From: Pseudomonas tohonis | GTDB taxonomy: Bacteria; Pseudomonadota; Gammaproteobacteria; Pseudomonadales; Pseudomonadaceae | NCBI RefSeq assembly: GCF_012767755.2 | Contig: NZ_AP023189.1 | Location: 930,001-994,000 of the forward strand | Direction: 5' to 3' | DNA: 64,000 nucleotides | Part shown: in pieces, positions 34,533 through 44,390 of the stretch | How positions within the stretch are numbered: the first letter of the stretch is position 1 | How the letters are laid out: the number at the start of each line of letters is the position of its first letter | Translations under genes and position numbers: made by a program | The notes under the pieces: generated by a model | Told to the model about the DNA's origin: nothing | The model's input: only the letters and a program-made list of their open reading frames with translations | The model's database searches: none

Positions 34533-35762
34533 ATGACCGAAACGCTGATCAAGGTCGACCTCAACCAGGCCGCCACCGAGAACGAACAGATCCACAACCG
34601 CTGGCATCCCGACATCCCCATGGCCTGCTGGGTCAACCCGGGCGACGACTTCATCCTCGAGACCTACGACTGGACCGCCGGCGCGATCAAGAACGACGAC
34701 GACGCCTCGGACGTGCGCGACGTCGACCTCTCCACCGTGCACTACCTCTCCGGGCCGGTAGGGGTGAAGGGCGCCGAGCCGGGCGACCTGCTGGTGGTGG
34801 ACCTGCTGGACATCGGCGCCAAGCCGGATTCCCTGTGGGGCTTCAACGGCTTCTTCTCGCGGCAGAACGGCGGCGGCTTCCTCACCGACCACTTCCCCAT
34901 GGCGCAGAAGGCCATCTGGGACTTCCACGGCATGTTCACCAGTTCCCGGCACATCCCCGGCGTGCAGTTCGCCGGGCTGATCCACCCCGGGCTGATCGGC
35001 TGCCTGCCGGACCACAAGATGCTCGCCGACTGGAACAGCCGCGAGCAGGCACTGATCGACACCAACCCGACCCGCGTGCCGCCCCTGGCCAACCCGCCGA
35101 TGGCGCCCACCGCGCACATGGGCAAGCTGCGCGGCGAGGCCCGCGACAAGGCGGCCATGACCGGCGCGCGCACCGTGCCGCCGCGCGAGCATGGCGGCAA
35201 CTGCGACATCAAGGACCTGTCCCGTGGCTCGAAGATCTTCTTCCCGGTCTACGTCGACGGCGCCGGCCTCTCGGTGGGCGACCTGCACTTCAGCCAGGGC
35301 GATGGTGAGATCACCTTCTGCGGCGCCATCGAGATGGCCGGCTGGGTGCACATGAAAGTCGAGCTGATCAAGGGCGGCATGGCCAAGTACGGCATCAAGA
35401 ACCCGGTGTTCAAGCCCAGCCCCATCGTGCCCAACTACAAGAACTACCTGATCTTCGAAGGCATCTCGGTGGACGAGTCCGGCAAGCAGCACTACCTGGA
35501 CGTCAACATCGCCTACAAGCAGGCCTGCCTCAACGCCATCAACTACCTGACCAAGTTCGGCTACTCGCCCGCCCAGGGCTACGCGCTGCTCGGCTCGGCG
35601 CCGGTGCAGGGGCACATCAGCGGGGTGGTGGACATCCCCAACGCCTGCGCCACGCTCTGGCTGCCGACGGAAATCTTCGACTTCGACATCAACCCCAACG
35701 CCTCCGGCCCGACCCGCTTCCTCGACGGCAGCGTCGACCTGCCCATCGCGCCGGACAAGTGA
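34533..35762 (+). CDS. fmdA: Formamidase
   Basis: A 409-residue acetamidase/formamidase-family enzyme that hydrolyses formamide to formate and ammonia. The family blocks are NRWHPDIPMACWVNPGDDFILETYDWTAG (in parts), YLSGPVGVKGAEPGDLLVVDLLDIG, HGGNCDIKDLSRGSKIFFPVYVDGA (in parts), and the metal-site-like HFSQGDGEI. The length equals that of Methylophilus FmdA. It follows the urt-like transporter and precedes fmdB by 84 bp. A separate 305-bp repeat lies upstream. Confidence 0.95.
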   Translation: MTETLIKVDLNQAATENEQIHNRWHPDIPMACWVNPGDDFILETYDWTAGAIKNDDDASDVRDVDLSTVHYLSGPVGVKGAEPGDLLVVDLLDIGAKPDSLWGFNGFFSRQNGGGFLTDHFPMAQKAIWDFHGMFTSSRHIPGVQFAGLIHPGLIGCLPDHKMLADWNSREQALIDTNPTRVPPLANPPMAPTAHMGKLRGEARDKAAMTGARTVPPREHGGNCDIKDLSRGSKIFFPVYVDGAGLSVGDLHFSQGDGEITFCGAIEMAGWVHMKVELIKGGMAKYGIKNPVFKPSPIVPNYKNYLIFEGISVDESGKQHYLDVNIAYKQACLNAINYLTKFGYSPAQGYALLGSAPVQGHISGVVDIPNACATLWLPTEIFDFDINPNASGPTRFLDGSVDLPIAPDK

Positions 35763-35771
35763 GTTCACCGC

Positions 35772-35812
35772 CCCGGCGGGAGGTTGCTCTGGACGGCGTA
35801 CCTCCCGCCGGG
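35772..35812 (+). other. Intercistronic hairpin between fmdA and fmdB
   Basis: CCCGGCGGGAGGT (35772-35784) and ACCTCCCGCCGGG (35800-35812) form a perfect 13-bp stem with a 15-nt loop. The T-run is missing, so partial termination or mRNA stability is more likely than full termination. Confidence 0.6.
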
Positions 35813-35846
35813 ACGGCGGACATCGAGTGAAGACGAGGAGCCCAGC

Positions 35847-36194
35847 ATGCCCATCTACGAATACGACTGCGCCACCTGCGGCGACTTCACCGCCCTGCGC
35901 CCCATGGCCGAGCGCGAGGCCCCCTGCGCCTGCCCGGTGTGCGACGAGCCGGCGCCGAGGGTCATCCTCTCCGCGCCCGGCCTGGCCACCCTGGCCGGCA
36001 GCCAGCGCCGCGCCATCGCCGCCAACGAGCGCAGCGCCAACGCCCCGCAGACGGTCGAGGAGTACCGCGAGAACCGCAAGCACCCGAAAGGCTGCGGTTG
36101 CTGCACGCCGAACAAGCCCCTGGCACCGACCAAGGCCAACCCCCACGCGCTGAAGACCAAGCCCGGCGCGCGGCCCTGGATGATCAGCCACTGA
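35847..36194 (+). CDS. fmdB: FmdB-type zinc ribbon protein
   Basis: A 115-residue protein of the FmdB family. The zinc ribbon is [14 protein letters not shown]...[13 protein letters not shown] (four cysteines at about 8, 11, 33 and 36), with a second CGCC near the middle. FmdB was proposed as a regulator of formamidase expression; how it acts is unknown. It lies between fmdA and amiE, as in known fmd clusters. ATG 35847 fits the ribbon start. Confidence 0.9.
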   Translation: MPIYEYDCATCGDFTALRPMAEREAPCACPVCDEPAPRVILSAPGLATLAGSQRRAIAANERSANAPQTVEEYRENRKHPKGCGCCTPNKPLAPTKANPHALKTKPGARPWMISH

Positions 36195-36210
36195 ACGGAA
36201 GGAGAAGCCC

Positions 36211-37254
36211 ATGCGTCACGGTGATATTTCCAGCAGCCCGGATACCGTCGGCGTCGCCGTCGTCAACTACAGGATGCCGCGCCTGCACACCAAGGCCGAG
36301 GTGCTCGACAACGCCCGGCGCATCGCCGGGATGATCAAGGGCATGAAGCTCGGCCTGCCCGGCATGGACCTGGTGGTGTTCCCCGAGTACAGCACCATGG
36401 GGATCATGTACGACCACGACGAGATGATGGCCACCGCCGCCAGCATCCCCGGCGAGGAGACGGCGATCTTCTCCGCCGCCTGCCGCGAGGCCGGGACCTG
36501 GGGCATCTTCTCCCTCACCGGCGAACGCCACGAGGAACACCCGCACAAGGCGCCCTACAACACCCTGGTGCTGATCGACGACCGTGGCGAGATCGTGCAG
36601 AAGTACCGCAAGTGCATCCCCTGGTGCCCCATCGAGGGCTGGTACCCGGGTGACCGCACCTACGTCAGCGAAGGGCCCAAGGGCCTGAAGATCAGCCTGA
36701 TCATCTGCGACGACGGCAACTACCCCGAGATCTGGCGCGACTGCGCGATGAAGGGCGCCGAGCTGATCGTGCGCTGCCAGGGCTACATGTACCCGGCCAA
36801 GGAACAGCAGGTGCTGATGGCCAAGACCATGGCCTGGGCCAACAACTGCTACGTGGCGGTGGCCAACGCCGCCGGCTTCGACGGCGTCTACAGCTACTTC
36901 GGCCACTCCGCGATCATCGGCTTCGACGGCCGCACCCTGGGCGAATGCGGCGAGGAGGAGATGGGCATCCAGTACGCCCAGCTGTCGGTCTCGCAGATCC
37001 GCGACGCACGGGCTAACGACCAATCGCAGAACCACCTGTTCAAGCTGCTGCACCGGGGCTACACCGGCGTCTACAACTCCGGCGATGGCGACCGTGGCGT
37101 GGCCGATTGCCCCTTCGAGTTCTACCGCACCTGGGTGCTGGATGCGGAGAAGGCCCGGGGCGATGTGGAAAAGCTCACCCGCCGCACCATCGGTGTCGCC
37201 GACTGCCCGGTGGGCGAGTTGCCCCACGGCGGGCGCGAGCAGGTCGCGGGCTAG
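36211..37254 (+). CDS. amiE: Aliphatic amidase
   Basis: A 347-residue nitrilase-superfamily amidase that hydrolyses acetamide and other short amides to the acid and ammonia. The catalytic triad E59 (VVFPEY), K134 (QKYRK) and C166 (LIICDDG) is at the same numbers as in P. aeruginosa AmiE, and the first 9 residues MRHGDISSS are the same. It lies 16 bp after fmdB. No amiC or amiR is present nearby, so the classic amide-induced antitermination system is missing. Confidence 0.97.
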   Translation: MRHGDISSSPDTVGVAVVNYRMPRLHTKAEVLDNARRIAGMIKGMKLGLPGMDLVVFPEYSTMGIMYDHDEMMATAASIPGEETAIFSAACREAGTWGIFSLTGERHEEHPHKAPYNTLVLIDDRGEIVQKYRKCIPWCPIEGWYPGDRTYVSEGPKGLKISLIICDDGNYPEIWRDCAMKGAELIVRCQGYMYPAKEQQVLMAKTMAWANNCYVAVANAAGFDGVYSYFGHSAIIGFDGRTLGECGEEEMGIQYAQLSVSQIRDARANDQSQNHLFKLLHRGYTGVYNSGDGDRGVADCPFEFYRTWVLDAEKARGDVEKLTRRTIGVADCPVGELPHGGREQVAG

Positions 37255-37317
37255 CGCGACGGCGCTCCGTGAGCGGGGCGGCCCACCGACCGTGATTCCC
37301 TGAACCGAGGAGCCCGG

Positions 37318-38361
37318 ATGCCCTTCGTCAACGACCTGATCGAGCACAACCGCGAGCACCTGGGGCGTGGCGAGGTGCCGATGGCGCGCTTGCAGTCGCG
37401 CTTTCTCTTCGAGCCCGACACCGTCATGGCCCTCCTGCGCACGCGCATCGTCGGCCAGGACGCCGCGCTGGAGGCGGTGGAAGCCCTGCTCAAGGTGGTC
37501 AAGGCGGACATCGGCGACCGCGAGCGGCCCCTGGCGGTGAACCTGTTCATGGGCCCCACCGGCGTCGGCAAGACCGAGCTGGTGCGCCTGCTGGCGCTGG
37601 CCATCCATGGCCGCGCCGACGCCTTCTGCCGCATCGACATGCAGACCCTGGCCCAGGAACACTACGCCGCCGCGCTCACCGGGGCGCCGCCGGGCTACGT
37701 GGGCAGCAAGGAGGGCGCCACGTTGTTCGACGTCGAGGCCATCCAGGGCAGCTTCGGCCGCCCCGGCATCGTGCTTTTCGACGAACTGGAGAAAGCCGGC
37801 CGGGAGGTGGTGCGCAGCCTGCTCGGGGTGCTGGAGAACGGCCAGCTGACCCTGAGTGCCGGCAGCCGGCGCATCGACTTCCGCAACAGCCTGATCTTCC
37901 TCACCAGCAATATCGGCGCCCAGGAGGCCTGGCAGTTCCGCGAGCGCTATTCGCGTGGCTGGCGGCGCCTGTTCGGGGTCTCCCCGCGCAATGAGGCGCG
38001 GGTGCTGGAGGCGGCGTTGCAACGCCACTTCGACCCGGAGTTCCTCAACCGGCTGGACCGCGTCGTCTGCTTCGAGCGCATCGGCGAGGACCACCTGGAG
38101 GCCTTGCTCGACATCGAACTGGCGCGCCTCAACCAGCGCCTGGCACGCCAGGGGCGGACACTGGTGCTGGACGAGAGCGCCCGCGAGCTGCTCTGCCTCG
38201 GCCATGACCCGCGCTACGGCGCCCGTGACCTGGGGCGGCGCGTGCGGGTGCTGCTGGAGCCGGCGCTGGCCGAGTGCCTGCTGGCGTCCCCCGGCGCGAC
38301 CCGCCTGGTGGCGGCGCGCCGGGACGGCAGCCTGCAGGTGAGCGCGGGCGAGGCGGCCTGA
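37318..38361 (+). CDS. amiB: AmiB-like AAA+ ATPase (ClpB-type)
   Basis: A 347-residue ATPase with Walker A GPTGVGKTE (residues 79-87), Walker B VLFDELEKA, sensor-1 FLTSNIGAQ, and a ClpB-type C-terminal D2-small domain (DPRYGARDLGRRVRVLLEPALAE). In P. aeruginosa amiB lies directly after amiE and is thought to be a chaperone or part of the amide transport system. Here too it follows amiE, but amiC, amiR and amiS are absent. Its stop abuts the stop of the TonB receptor gene on the other strand. Confidence 0.88.
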   Translation: MPFVNDLIEHNREHLGRGEVPMARLQSRFLFEPDTVMALLRTRIVGQDAALEAVEALLKVVKADIGDRERPLAVNLFMGPTGVGKTELVRLLALAIHGRADAFCRIDMQTLAQEHYAAALTGAPPGYVGSKEGATLFDVEAIQGSFGRPGIVLFDELEKAGREVVRSLLGVLENGQLTLSAGSRRIDFRNSLIFLTSNIGAQEAWQFRERYSRGWRRLFGVSPRNEARVLEAALQRHFDPEFLNRLDRVVCFERIGEDHLEALLDIELARLNQRLARQGRTLVLDESARELLCLGHDPRYGARDLGRRVRVLLEPALAECLLASPGATRLVAARRDGSLQVSAGEAA

Positions 38362-40329
38362 CTAGAACTGCGGCGACCACTTGAGGGTCATCACCACCTT
38401 GCGGCCCTCTTCCTGGAAACCGGTGTTCTCCTCGATGGTCGGGTCGGGGATGTCCACGTCGTTGTCGACGTAAGGGACGCCGTCGCCGAAGGGGTTGGAG
38501 GAGAAGCTGGAGCCGCTGCCGTAGTACTTCTGCGAGTACTGCTTGTTGGCGATGTTCTCCACCCGCGTCTCCACCTTCAGGCCCTTGAGGAAGCCCCAGC
38601 CGGCGCGGATGTCGATGCGCCCGTAGCCCGGTGATTTCTGGGTATTGGCGGCGTCCACGTAGCGGCTGGAGACGCCCAGCCAGCTGAAGCCGAAGCTGTA
38701 GTCGCCGAACTGCTTGTCCACGTCCAGGGCCAGGTTGCGCCGCGAGCGGCCAGGCAGGGTGTGGCCGGTGTCGCGGTCGCGCGGGTCGACCAGGCCCAGG
38801 TTGAGGCGGGTGGTCCAGCCCATGAAGTCCCGCGAGGCGCTGAGGTCCAGGCCGTTGATGCGGGCCTTGCCGACGTTGCGCATCTCGCGGACGAAGACGG
38901 GGTCGAACTCCATCACGTCGGTGATCAGGTCTTCCACATCGGTGCGGTAGACGCCGAAGCTCCAGTCGGTGTCGTAGTGCGCACCGCGCAACTGGGCTTC
39001 CCAGGTCTTGGAATGCTCGGGTTCGAGGTTCGGGTTGCCGCTGGGGAAGAACATGTCCGGCACATAGAGCTCGGTGAAGGTGGGTACGCGGAAGCCTTCG
39101 GCGTAGCTCAGCACCAGTTGGGTGTTCAGCGGCAGGTCGAAGTCCAGGGCGGCGTTGAGGCTGTCCTCGCTGCCGTATTGCTCGTTCTTGTCGTGGCGCC
39201 AGCCCAGCTCGGTGCCGAAGGGCGCGGCGCGGAAGCGATGCTGGGCGAACCAGGCCTGGTTGCGGCGCTCGGTTTCCTCGAAGGGCACGTTGGCGCGCAG
39301 GCGTTCCTCGTACCATTCGGCGCCCAGCAGCACCTGCTGGTGCTCGTCCAGGCGCAGGGTGTTCTGCCACTCCAGGGAGTCGCGGTAGGTGGCGTATTCC
39401 TCAAGGGCGGTGGTGAAGTTGTAGACGGTGTCGAGGTGGCTCTTTTCCTCGGCGTGGCCGGCCTGCAGGCGGCTGGTCCAGCGCGGGTCGAGCTCCGCCT
39501 CCAGGTAGGCGGAGGTGCTGCTCAGGGTGAACTCGTCGGTCGGCTGGCCGGGGAACCAGACGGAGTCGCCGTCCATGTCGCTCTTGCCGCGCTGGTCGAG
39601 CACGTTGAGGCCGGTGCGCCACTGCTCGGTGAGGCGGTGCTCCAGGCTCATGCTCAGGCCGCGGTTGCGGTAGGTGTCGTCGTCGGTGTTGGCGCCGTCG
39701 ATGTCGTCGCTGCGATCCATGCGCAGTTCTTCGAGGCTGGCGTTGAGGTCGAAGCGGGTGCGTTCGTCACCGCCGGACAGGCCCACGCTGTTCTCGTTGG
39801 TGTCGCTGTCGCCTAGGCTGAAGTCGAAGCGCGGCTCCAGGCCGGCGCCCTCGCCACGGCGGGTGAAGACCTGGATGACCCCGCCCATCGCGCCCGAGCC
39901 GTACAGGCTGGAGCGCCCGCCCCGGGTGACCTCGACCCGCTCGATCTGCTCCATGCCCAGGTACTGCAGGCGTGGCAGGCCGTCCACCAGCGAGCCGATG
40001 CGCACGCCGTCGATCAGCACCAGCGTCTGGTTGGCGTTGCTGCCGCGCAGGTAGAGGTTGGCCGAGCTGCCGCGCCCGCCGCTCTGCTCGACCGACATGC
40101 CCGGCACGCGGGCCAGCAGGTCCGGCACGCTCTTGGCCTTGAGCCGGGAGATGTCCTTGCGGGTGAAGATGCTGGTGGCGGCGGTGGCCTGGGAGCGGGG
40201 CTCCAGCGCGTTGCCCGAAGTGGCCACCACATAGGGGCTCTTCAGCGCGTCGAGGCTGTCCAGGGGGATTTCTTCGGCTGCCGCGAGGCAGGGGGCCATG
40301 GCGATGGCCAGGGCCAGACGGGAACGCAT
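38362..40329 (-). CDS. TonB-dependent receptor, BtuB-like
   Basis: A 655-residue outer-membrane receptor with a signal peptide (MRSRLALAIAMAPCLAAA), a plug domain (VVATSGNALEPRSQATAATSIFTRKDI..., LIDGVRIGSLVDGLPRLQYLGMEQIERVEVTRGGRSSLYG in parts), and a 22-strand barrel ending in VVMTLKWSPQF. The plug resembles BtuB, so cobalamin is a reasonable guess, but no cobalamin riboswitch precedes it; a different corrinoid or metal chelate is possible. It is convergent with amiB, with no gap. The start ATG is 40329. Confidence 0.88.
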   Translation of the reverse strand: MRSRLALAIAMAPCLAAAEEIPLDSLDALKSPYVVATSGNALEPRSQATAATSIFTRKDISRLKAKSVPDLLARVPGMSVEQSGGRGSSANLYLRGSNANQTLVLIDGVRIGSLVDGLPRLQYLGMEQIERVEVTRGGRSSLYGSGAMGGVIQVFTRRGEGAGLEPRFDFSLGDSDTNENSVGLSGGDERTRFDLNASLEELRMDRSDDIDGANTDDDTYRNRGLSMSLEHRLTEQWRTGLNVLDQRGKSDMDGDSVWFPGQPTDEFTLSSTSAYLEAELDPRWTSRLQAGHAEEKSHLDTVYNFTTALEEYATYRDSLEWQNTLRLDEHQQVLLGAEWYEERLRANVPFEETERRNQAWFAQHRFRAAPFGTELGWRHDKNEQYGSEDSLNAALDFDLPLNTQLVLSYAEGFRVPTFTELYVPDMFFPSGNPNLEPEHSKTWEAQLRGAHYDTDWSFGVYRTDVEDLITDVMEFDPVFVREMRNVGKARINGLDLSASRDFMGWTTRLNLGLVDPRDRDTGHTLPGRSRRNLALDVDKQFGDYSFGFSWLGVSSRYVDAANTQKSPGYGRIDIRAGWGFLKGLKVETRVENIANKQYSQKYYGSGSSFSSNPFGDGVPYVDNDVDIPDPTIEENTGFQEEGRKVVMTLKWSPQF

Positions 40330-40436
40330 GATCGATGTCTCCTCAAAAGATCCATGACTTTCGAGAAGGGCGGGACAAGAACGACTGCGCGACTGGTGAT
40401 CGCCTGTGCTTGACGGTGCAGCCCCTCCGCAACACA

Positions 40437-40448
40437 CGTCGTACGACG
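40437..40448. promoter_or_regulatory. Perfect palindrome upstream of the TonB receptor gene
   Basis: CGTCGTACGACG is a perfect 12-bp palindrome, 108 bp upstream of the receptor start, flanked by CAAC/GTTG arms. It may be an operator. The rest of the 329-bp gap between receptor and dxs shows the dxs terminator and nothing else I can name. Confidence 0.4.
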
Positions 40449-40611
40449 AGACACCGTTGCCACGCACCCCCGCACCGCGTCGACGACTCTCGGGCCGTTC
40501 GACGACATCCTGCACCTGGGGCCGGGAGCCGGCACCGCCTGTCGCGGGCTCCCCGTGGTGGGCTCGGCTGGTCGCTCTGCGGCGGCCTGGGACCGGGCCC
40601 GGGTGTCTCGG

Positions 40612-40642
40612 GCTAACAAGCGCCGCGCCCGGTGGCGCGGCG
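40612..40642 (-). terminator. Probable dxs terminator
   Basis: CGCCGCGCC (40621-40629) and GGCGCGGCG (40634-40642) form a 9-bp stem with a CGGT loop, and the minus strand continues CTTGTTA. It is 16 bp downstream of the dxs stop. The T-run is short. Confidence 0.6.
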
Positions 40643-40658
40643 AAACACTTCTGGCAGT

Positions 40659-42563
40659 CTAGCCGGCGTTGCGATCCAGCAAGGCCAGGCGTTCGCGGAT
40701 CGAGGCCTCGATGCCGCTGGCGTCCAGGCCGCACTCGGCGAGCATCTGCGCCGGCTTGGCGTGCTCGACGTAGTAATCCGGCAGGCCCAGGTGCAGCACG
40801 GGCAGCAGGATGTTCTCGCGGGCGAGGAACTCGCTGACGGCGGCGCCGGCGCCACCCATCACGCTGTTCTCCTCGACCGTCACCAGCAGCGCGTGGCTGC
40901 CGGCCAGTTCACGCACCAGGGCCTCGTCCAGCGGCTTGACGAAGCGCATGTCGACCACGGTGGCGCCCAGCGTCTCGCCCACCTGCAGGGCCTCGGCCAG
41001 CTGCACGCCGAAGGCGAGGATGGCGACGCGGGCACCCTGGCGGCGAACCACGGCCTTGCCGATCTCCACCGGCACCAGCTCCTTGTCGATGCTGGCGTTG
41101 GGGCCGCTGCCGCGCGGGTAGCGCACCGCCGCCGGGCCCGGGAAGTGGTGCCCGGTGGTCAGCAGCAGGCGCAGTTCGTTCTCGTCGCTCGGGGTCATCA
41201 CCAGCATGCCGGGGATGCAGCGCAGGTAGGAGAGGTCGAAGCTGCCCGCGTGGGTGGGGCCGTCCTCGCCCACCAGGCCGGCGCGGTCGATGGCGAACAG
41301 CACGTCGAGGTTCTGCACCGCGACATCGTGGATCAGCTGGTCATAACCGCGCTGGAGGAAGGTGGAGTAGATCGCCACCACCGGCTTGGCGCCGTCGCAG
41401 GCCATGCCGGCCGCCAGGGTCACGGCGTGCTGCTCGGCGATGGCGACGTCGAAGTAGCGATCGGGGAAGCGCTCGGCGAAGGCCACCAGGTCCGAGCCTT
41501 CCTTCATCGCCGGGGTGATGCCCACCAGGCGCGGGTCCTGGGACGCCATGTCGCACAGCCACTGGCCGAAGACGTTGGAGTACTTGGGCCCGGAGGCTTT
41601 CTTCGGCGCGGCCGGCGCGTTGATCGGCTCCAGCTTGGTGATGGCGTGGTAGCCGATGGGGTCGGCCTCGGCCGGGGCGAAGCCCTTGCCCTTCTTGGTC
41701 ACCACGTGGAGGAACTGCGGGCCCTTGAGGTCGCGCATGTTGCGCAGGGTGGCGACCATGGTGGGCAGGTCGTGGCCGTCGATGGGGCCGATGTAGTTCC
41801 AGCCGAGCTCCTCGAACAGGGTGCCGGGAACCAGCATGCCCTTGGCGTACTCCTCGGTGCGACGGGCGATCTCCCAGGCGCCGGGCAGGCGCGAGAGCAC
41901 CTTCTTGCTGCCCTCGCGCATGCTCGCGTAGGTGCGGCTGGAGAGGATCTTGGCCAGGTAGTTGGACAGGCCCCCGACGTTGCGCGAGATCGACATGTCG
42001 TTGTCGTTGAGGATCACCAGCATGTCGGCCTGCACGTCGGAGGCGTGGTTCAGCGCCTCGAAGGCCATGCCGGCGGTGAGCGCGCCGTCGCCGATCACGG
42101 CGATGGACTTGCGCCCCGAGCCCTGCATGCGGGCGGCGATGGCCATGCCCAGCGCGGCGCTGATGGAGGTGCTGGAGTGGCCGACGCCGAAGGTGTCGTA
42201 CTCGCTCTCGCTGCGGCGCGGGAAGGCGGCGACGCCGTCCTTCTGGCGCAGGCTGCTCATCTGCTCGCGGCGACCGGTGAGGATCTTGTGCGGGTAGGCC
42301 TGGTGGCCCACGTCCCAGACCAGCCGGTCATCGGGCGTATCGAAGACGTAGTGCAGGGCGATGGTCAGCTCGACCACGCCCAGACCGGCGCCGAAATGCC
42401 CGCCGGTCTGGCCGACGGTATAGAGCAGGTACTGGCGCAGTTCGTCGGCCAGGGTTTCCAGCTCGGCTTCGCCCAGCCGGCGCAGCTCGTCCGGCGTCGC
42501 CGCGCGGTCGAGCAGGGGCGTGAGCGGGCGCTCGCGGGGAATCTCGTGGAACGTCGTGGGCAT
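40659..42563 (-). CDS. dxs: 1-Deoxy-D-xylulose-5-phosphate synthase
   Basis: A 634-residue thiamine-diphosphate enzyme starting the MEP isoprenoid pathway. It shows the N-terminal [36 protein letters not shown] region (in parts), [14 protein letters not shown], the ThDP motif [17 protein letters not shown]...NDNDMSIS, and the transketolase pyrimidine domain ([15 protein letters not shown]). The start ATG at 42563 matches the family N-terminus. In most Pseudomonas ispA and xseB lie just upstream; here they are 15.6 kb away. Confidence 0.97.
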   Translation of the reverse strand: MPTTFHEIPRERPLTPLLDRAATPDELRRLGEAELETLADELRQYLLYTVGQTGGHFGAGLGVVELTIALHYVFDTPDDRLVWDVGHQAYPHKILTGRREQMSSLRQKDGVAAFPRRSESEYDTFGVGHSSTSISAALGMAIAARMQGSGRKSIAVIGDGALTAGMAFEALNHASDVQADMLVILNDNDMSISRNVGGLSNYLAKILSSRTYASMREGSKKVLSRLPGAWEIARRTEEYAKGMLVPGTLFEELGWNYIGPIDGHDLPTMVATLRNMRDLKGPQFLHVVTKKGKGFAPAEADPIGYHAITKLEPINAPAAPKKASGPKYSNVFGQWLCDMASQDPRLVGITPAMKEGSDLVAFAERFPDRYFDVAIAEQHAVTLAAGMACDGAKPVVAIYSTFLQRGYDQLIHDVAVQNLDVLFAIDRAGLVGEDGPTHAGSFDLSYLRCIPGMLVMTPSDENELRLLLTTGHHFPGPAAVRYPRGSGPNASIDKELVPVEIGKAVVRRQGARVAILAFGVQLAEALQVGETLGATVVDMRFVKPLDEALVRELAGSHALLVTVEENSVMGGAGAAVSEFLARENILLPVLHLGLPDYYVEHAKPAQMLAECGLDASGIEASIRERLALLDRNAG

Positions 42564-42600
42564 CAGGCTAGTCGTTATGGGTGCAAAAAGATGCGGCAGT

Positions 42601-43818
42601 TTACCTGATGCCGCTTTGCCTGCCCAAGACATGGTGTCGGATGCCGTTGCGGCCCGGCAGGGTCGCCCACCAGAAGGCCAGGGCGAGCAGGCTGAGCGCC
42701 CCGCCGGCCAGGCACACGCCATGCCAGCCGGCCCGGGCATGGAGGTAGGTGGCGGCGAACCCGCCGAAGGCGCTGCCGGCGGCGTAGAACAGCATGTAGA
42801 GGCTGATCAGGCGGGCGTGGGCGGGGTTGCCGCCGCCCAGCACCAGGCTCTGGTTGAGCACGTGCAGCGCCTGGCCGGCGGCGTCCAGCAGGAGGATGCC
42901 GAGCAGCAGCGCCCAGAGCGATTGCCCGGTGAAGGCCAGCGGCACCCAGGCCAGCGCCAGCAGCGCCAGGGCCAGGCCGCTGGCACGCTGCGCCTGGCCG
43001 CGATCGGCCCAGCGCCCGGCCCGTGCCGCCGCCAGCGCGCCCACCGCCCCGACCAGGCCGAAGGCGCCGATTGCCCCGGGGCTCAGCGACAGGGGCGGAG
43101 CGCTCAGCGGCATCACCAGCGCGGCCCAGAACAGGTTGAACACCGTGAACAGCAACAGGGCCAGCACGCCGCGCACCTGCAGCACGCGGTCCTCGCGCAG
43201 CAGCACGAACATCGAGCGCAGCAGCGCCGGGTAGCCCAGGCCGGCGTCGCTGCGCAGCGCCGGCAGGCACCACCAGAGCACCGGCAGCAACGCCGCCATC
43301 AGCAGCGCCGAGAGCAGGTACACCGCGCGCCAGCCGCCCAGGTCCGCCATCGCCCCGGACAGGCTGCGCGCCAGCAGCAGGCCGACCACCACGCCACCCT
43401 GCACCGTCCCCAGCACGCGCCCGCGCTCCGCATCGCCGGCCAGGCTGGCGGCGAAGGCCAGGAGGCCCTGGGTCATGGCCGTGCCGAGCAGGCCGAGGCC
43501 GAGCATGCCCAGCAGGATCAGCCACGGCTGGCGGGCGAGGGCGACCAGCAGCAGCGAGCCGACCAGCAGGAGCAACTGCGCGGCCATCAGCCGGCGCCGC
43601 TCCAGCAGGTCGCCCAGCGGCACCAGCACGAGAAGGGCCAGGGCGCTGCCCGCCTGGGTCACGCTGATCACCCCGCCGATGGCGGCACGGCTGATGCCCA
43701 GGTCGCTGGCCATCGCATCCAGCAGCGGGTGGGCGTAGTAGACATTGGCGACGCTGAGGCCGCAGGCGACGGCCAGCAGCCAGACCCGGGCAGGTGACAG
43801 GGAGTCTTTGGAGGACAT
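42601..43818 (-). CDS. MFS transporter, efflux type
   Basis: A 405-residue major-facilitator protein with 12 predicted helices. The first inter-helix motif is [19 protein letters not shown], and the N-terminus [20 protein letters not shown] resembles YnfM-like and arabinose-efflux-type drug exporters. The substrate is unknown. It is divergent from a HxlR regulator, which very probably controls it through the palindromes in the 93-bp gap. It lies upstream of dxs on the same strand, 37 bp away, and may add some read-through transcription to dxs. Confidence 0.88.
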   Translation of the reverse strand: MSSKDSLSPARVWLLAVACGLSVANVYYAHPLLDAMASDLGISRAAIGGVISVTQAGSALALLVLVPLGDLLERRRLMAAQLLLLVGSLLLVALARQPWLILLGMLGLGLLGTAMTQGLLAFAASLAGDAERGRVLGTVQGGVVVGLLLARSLSGAMADLGGWRAVYLLSALLMAALLPVLWWCLPALRSDAGLGYPALLRSMFVLLREDRVLQVRGVLALLLFTVFNLFWAALVMPLSAPPLSLSPGAIGAFGLVGAVGALAAARAGRWADRGQAQRASGLALALLALAWVPLAFTGQSLWALLLGILLLDAAGQALHVLNQSLVLGGGNPAHARLISLYMLFYAAGSAFGGFAATYLHARAGWHGVCLAGGALSLLALAFWWATLPGRNGIRHHVLGRQSGIR

Positions 43819-43831
43819 GGTGCGAACCTTC

Positions 43832-43887
43832 TGGTTTCAAAATGAAACCATTTGAAGGCTAATGGCGGTGGTTTTAAACTGCAACCA
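43832..43887. promoter_or_regulatory. Twin operator-like palindromes between MFS and HxlR genes
   Basis: TGGTTTCAAAATGAAACCA (43832-43850) is a perfect inverted repeat (TGGTTTCA-AAA-TGAAACCA). TGGTTTTAAACTGCAACCA (43869-43887) is an imperfect copy of the same length. Centres are 37 bp apart. They fit binding sites for the adjacent HxlR regulator controlling both divergent promoters. Confidence 0.7.
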
Positions 43888-43911
43888 GTTTTCGCGATGG
43901 GGAGAAGAGCG

Positions 43912-44361
43912 ATGAACCACGACGCAACCGTCGAGCACTGCCCGGTGGCCCGGGCGCTGGAGCTCGTGGGTGACCGCTGGTCACTGATGATCGTGCGCGA
44001 CCTGTTCGACGGCCTGCAGCGCTTCGGCGAGTTGCAGAAGAGCCTCGGCGTGGCCAAGAACATCCTCAGCGACCGCCTGCGCCGGCTGGTGGCCGAGGGC
44101 ATCCTGTGCATCGAGCCGGCCGCCGACGGCAGCGCCTACCAGGCCTACGCCCTGACGGCCAAGGGGCGCGACCTATTCACCCTGATCGTCAGCCTGCGCC
44201 AATGGGGCGAGGCGCATTGCTTCGCCCCCGGCGAGGTGCACTCCGAGCTGCTCGACCCCGCTGGCCAGCCCCTGGCACGGCTGGAAGTCCGCGACGCCGA
44301 TGGCCGCCCCATCAGTGCCGCCGACACCCGTGTGCGCAAGGTCGAGGTCGCGGCGGGTTGA
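43912..44361 (+). CDS. HxlR-family transcriptional regulator
   Basis: A 149-residue winged-helix regulator. HCPVARALELVGDRWSLMIVRDLFDGLQRFGELQKSLGVAKNILSDRL (in parts) is the HxlR signature, with Cys10 as a possible redox or electrophile sensor. Its C-terminal extension after residue 100 contains FAPGEVHSELLDPAGQPL. The ATG at 43912 has GGAGAAGAG upstream and is preferred over 43852, which lies in the operator region. It probably represses the divergent MFS gene. Confidence 0.9.
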   Translation: MNHDATVEHCPVARALELVGDRWSLMIVRDLFDGLQRFGELQKSLGVAKNILSDRLRRLVAEGILCIEPAADGSAYQAYALTAKGRDLFTLIVSLRQWGEAHCFAPGEVHSELLDPAGQPLARLEVRDADGRPISAADTRVRKVEVAAG

Positions 44362-44390
44362 CCGAGCAGCAGGACGTGGGAGCGAATTAA

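Noticed and set aside
40330..40658. Cobalamin riboswitch upstream of the BtuB-like receptor
   Set aside because: CAGCCCCTCCGCAAC on the plus strand loosely recalls the B12 box, but it is on the wrong strand and the other aptamer blocks are absent.
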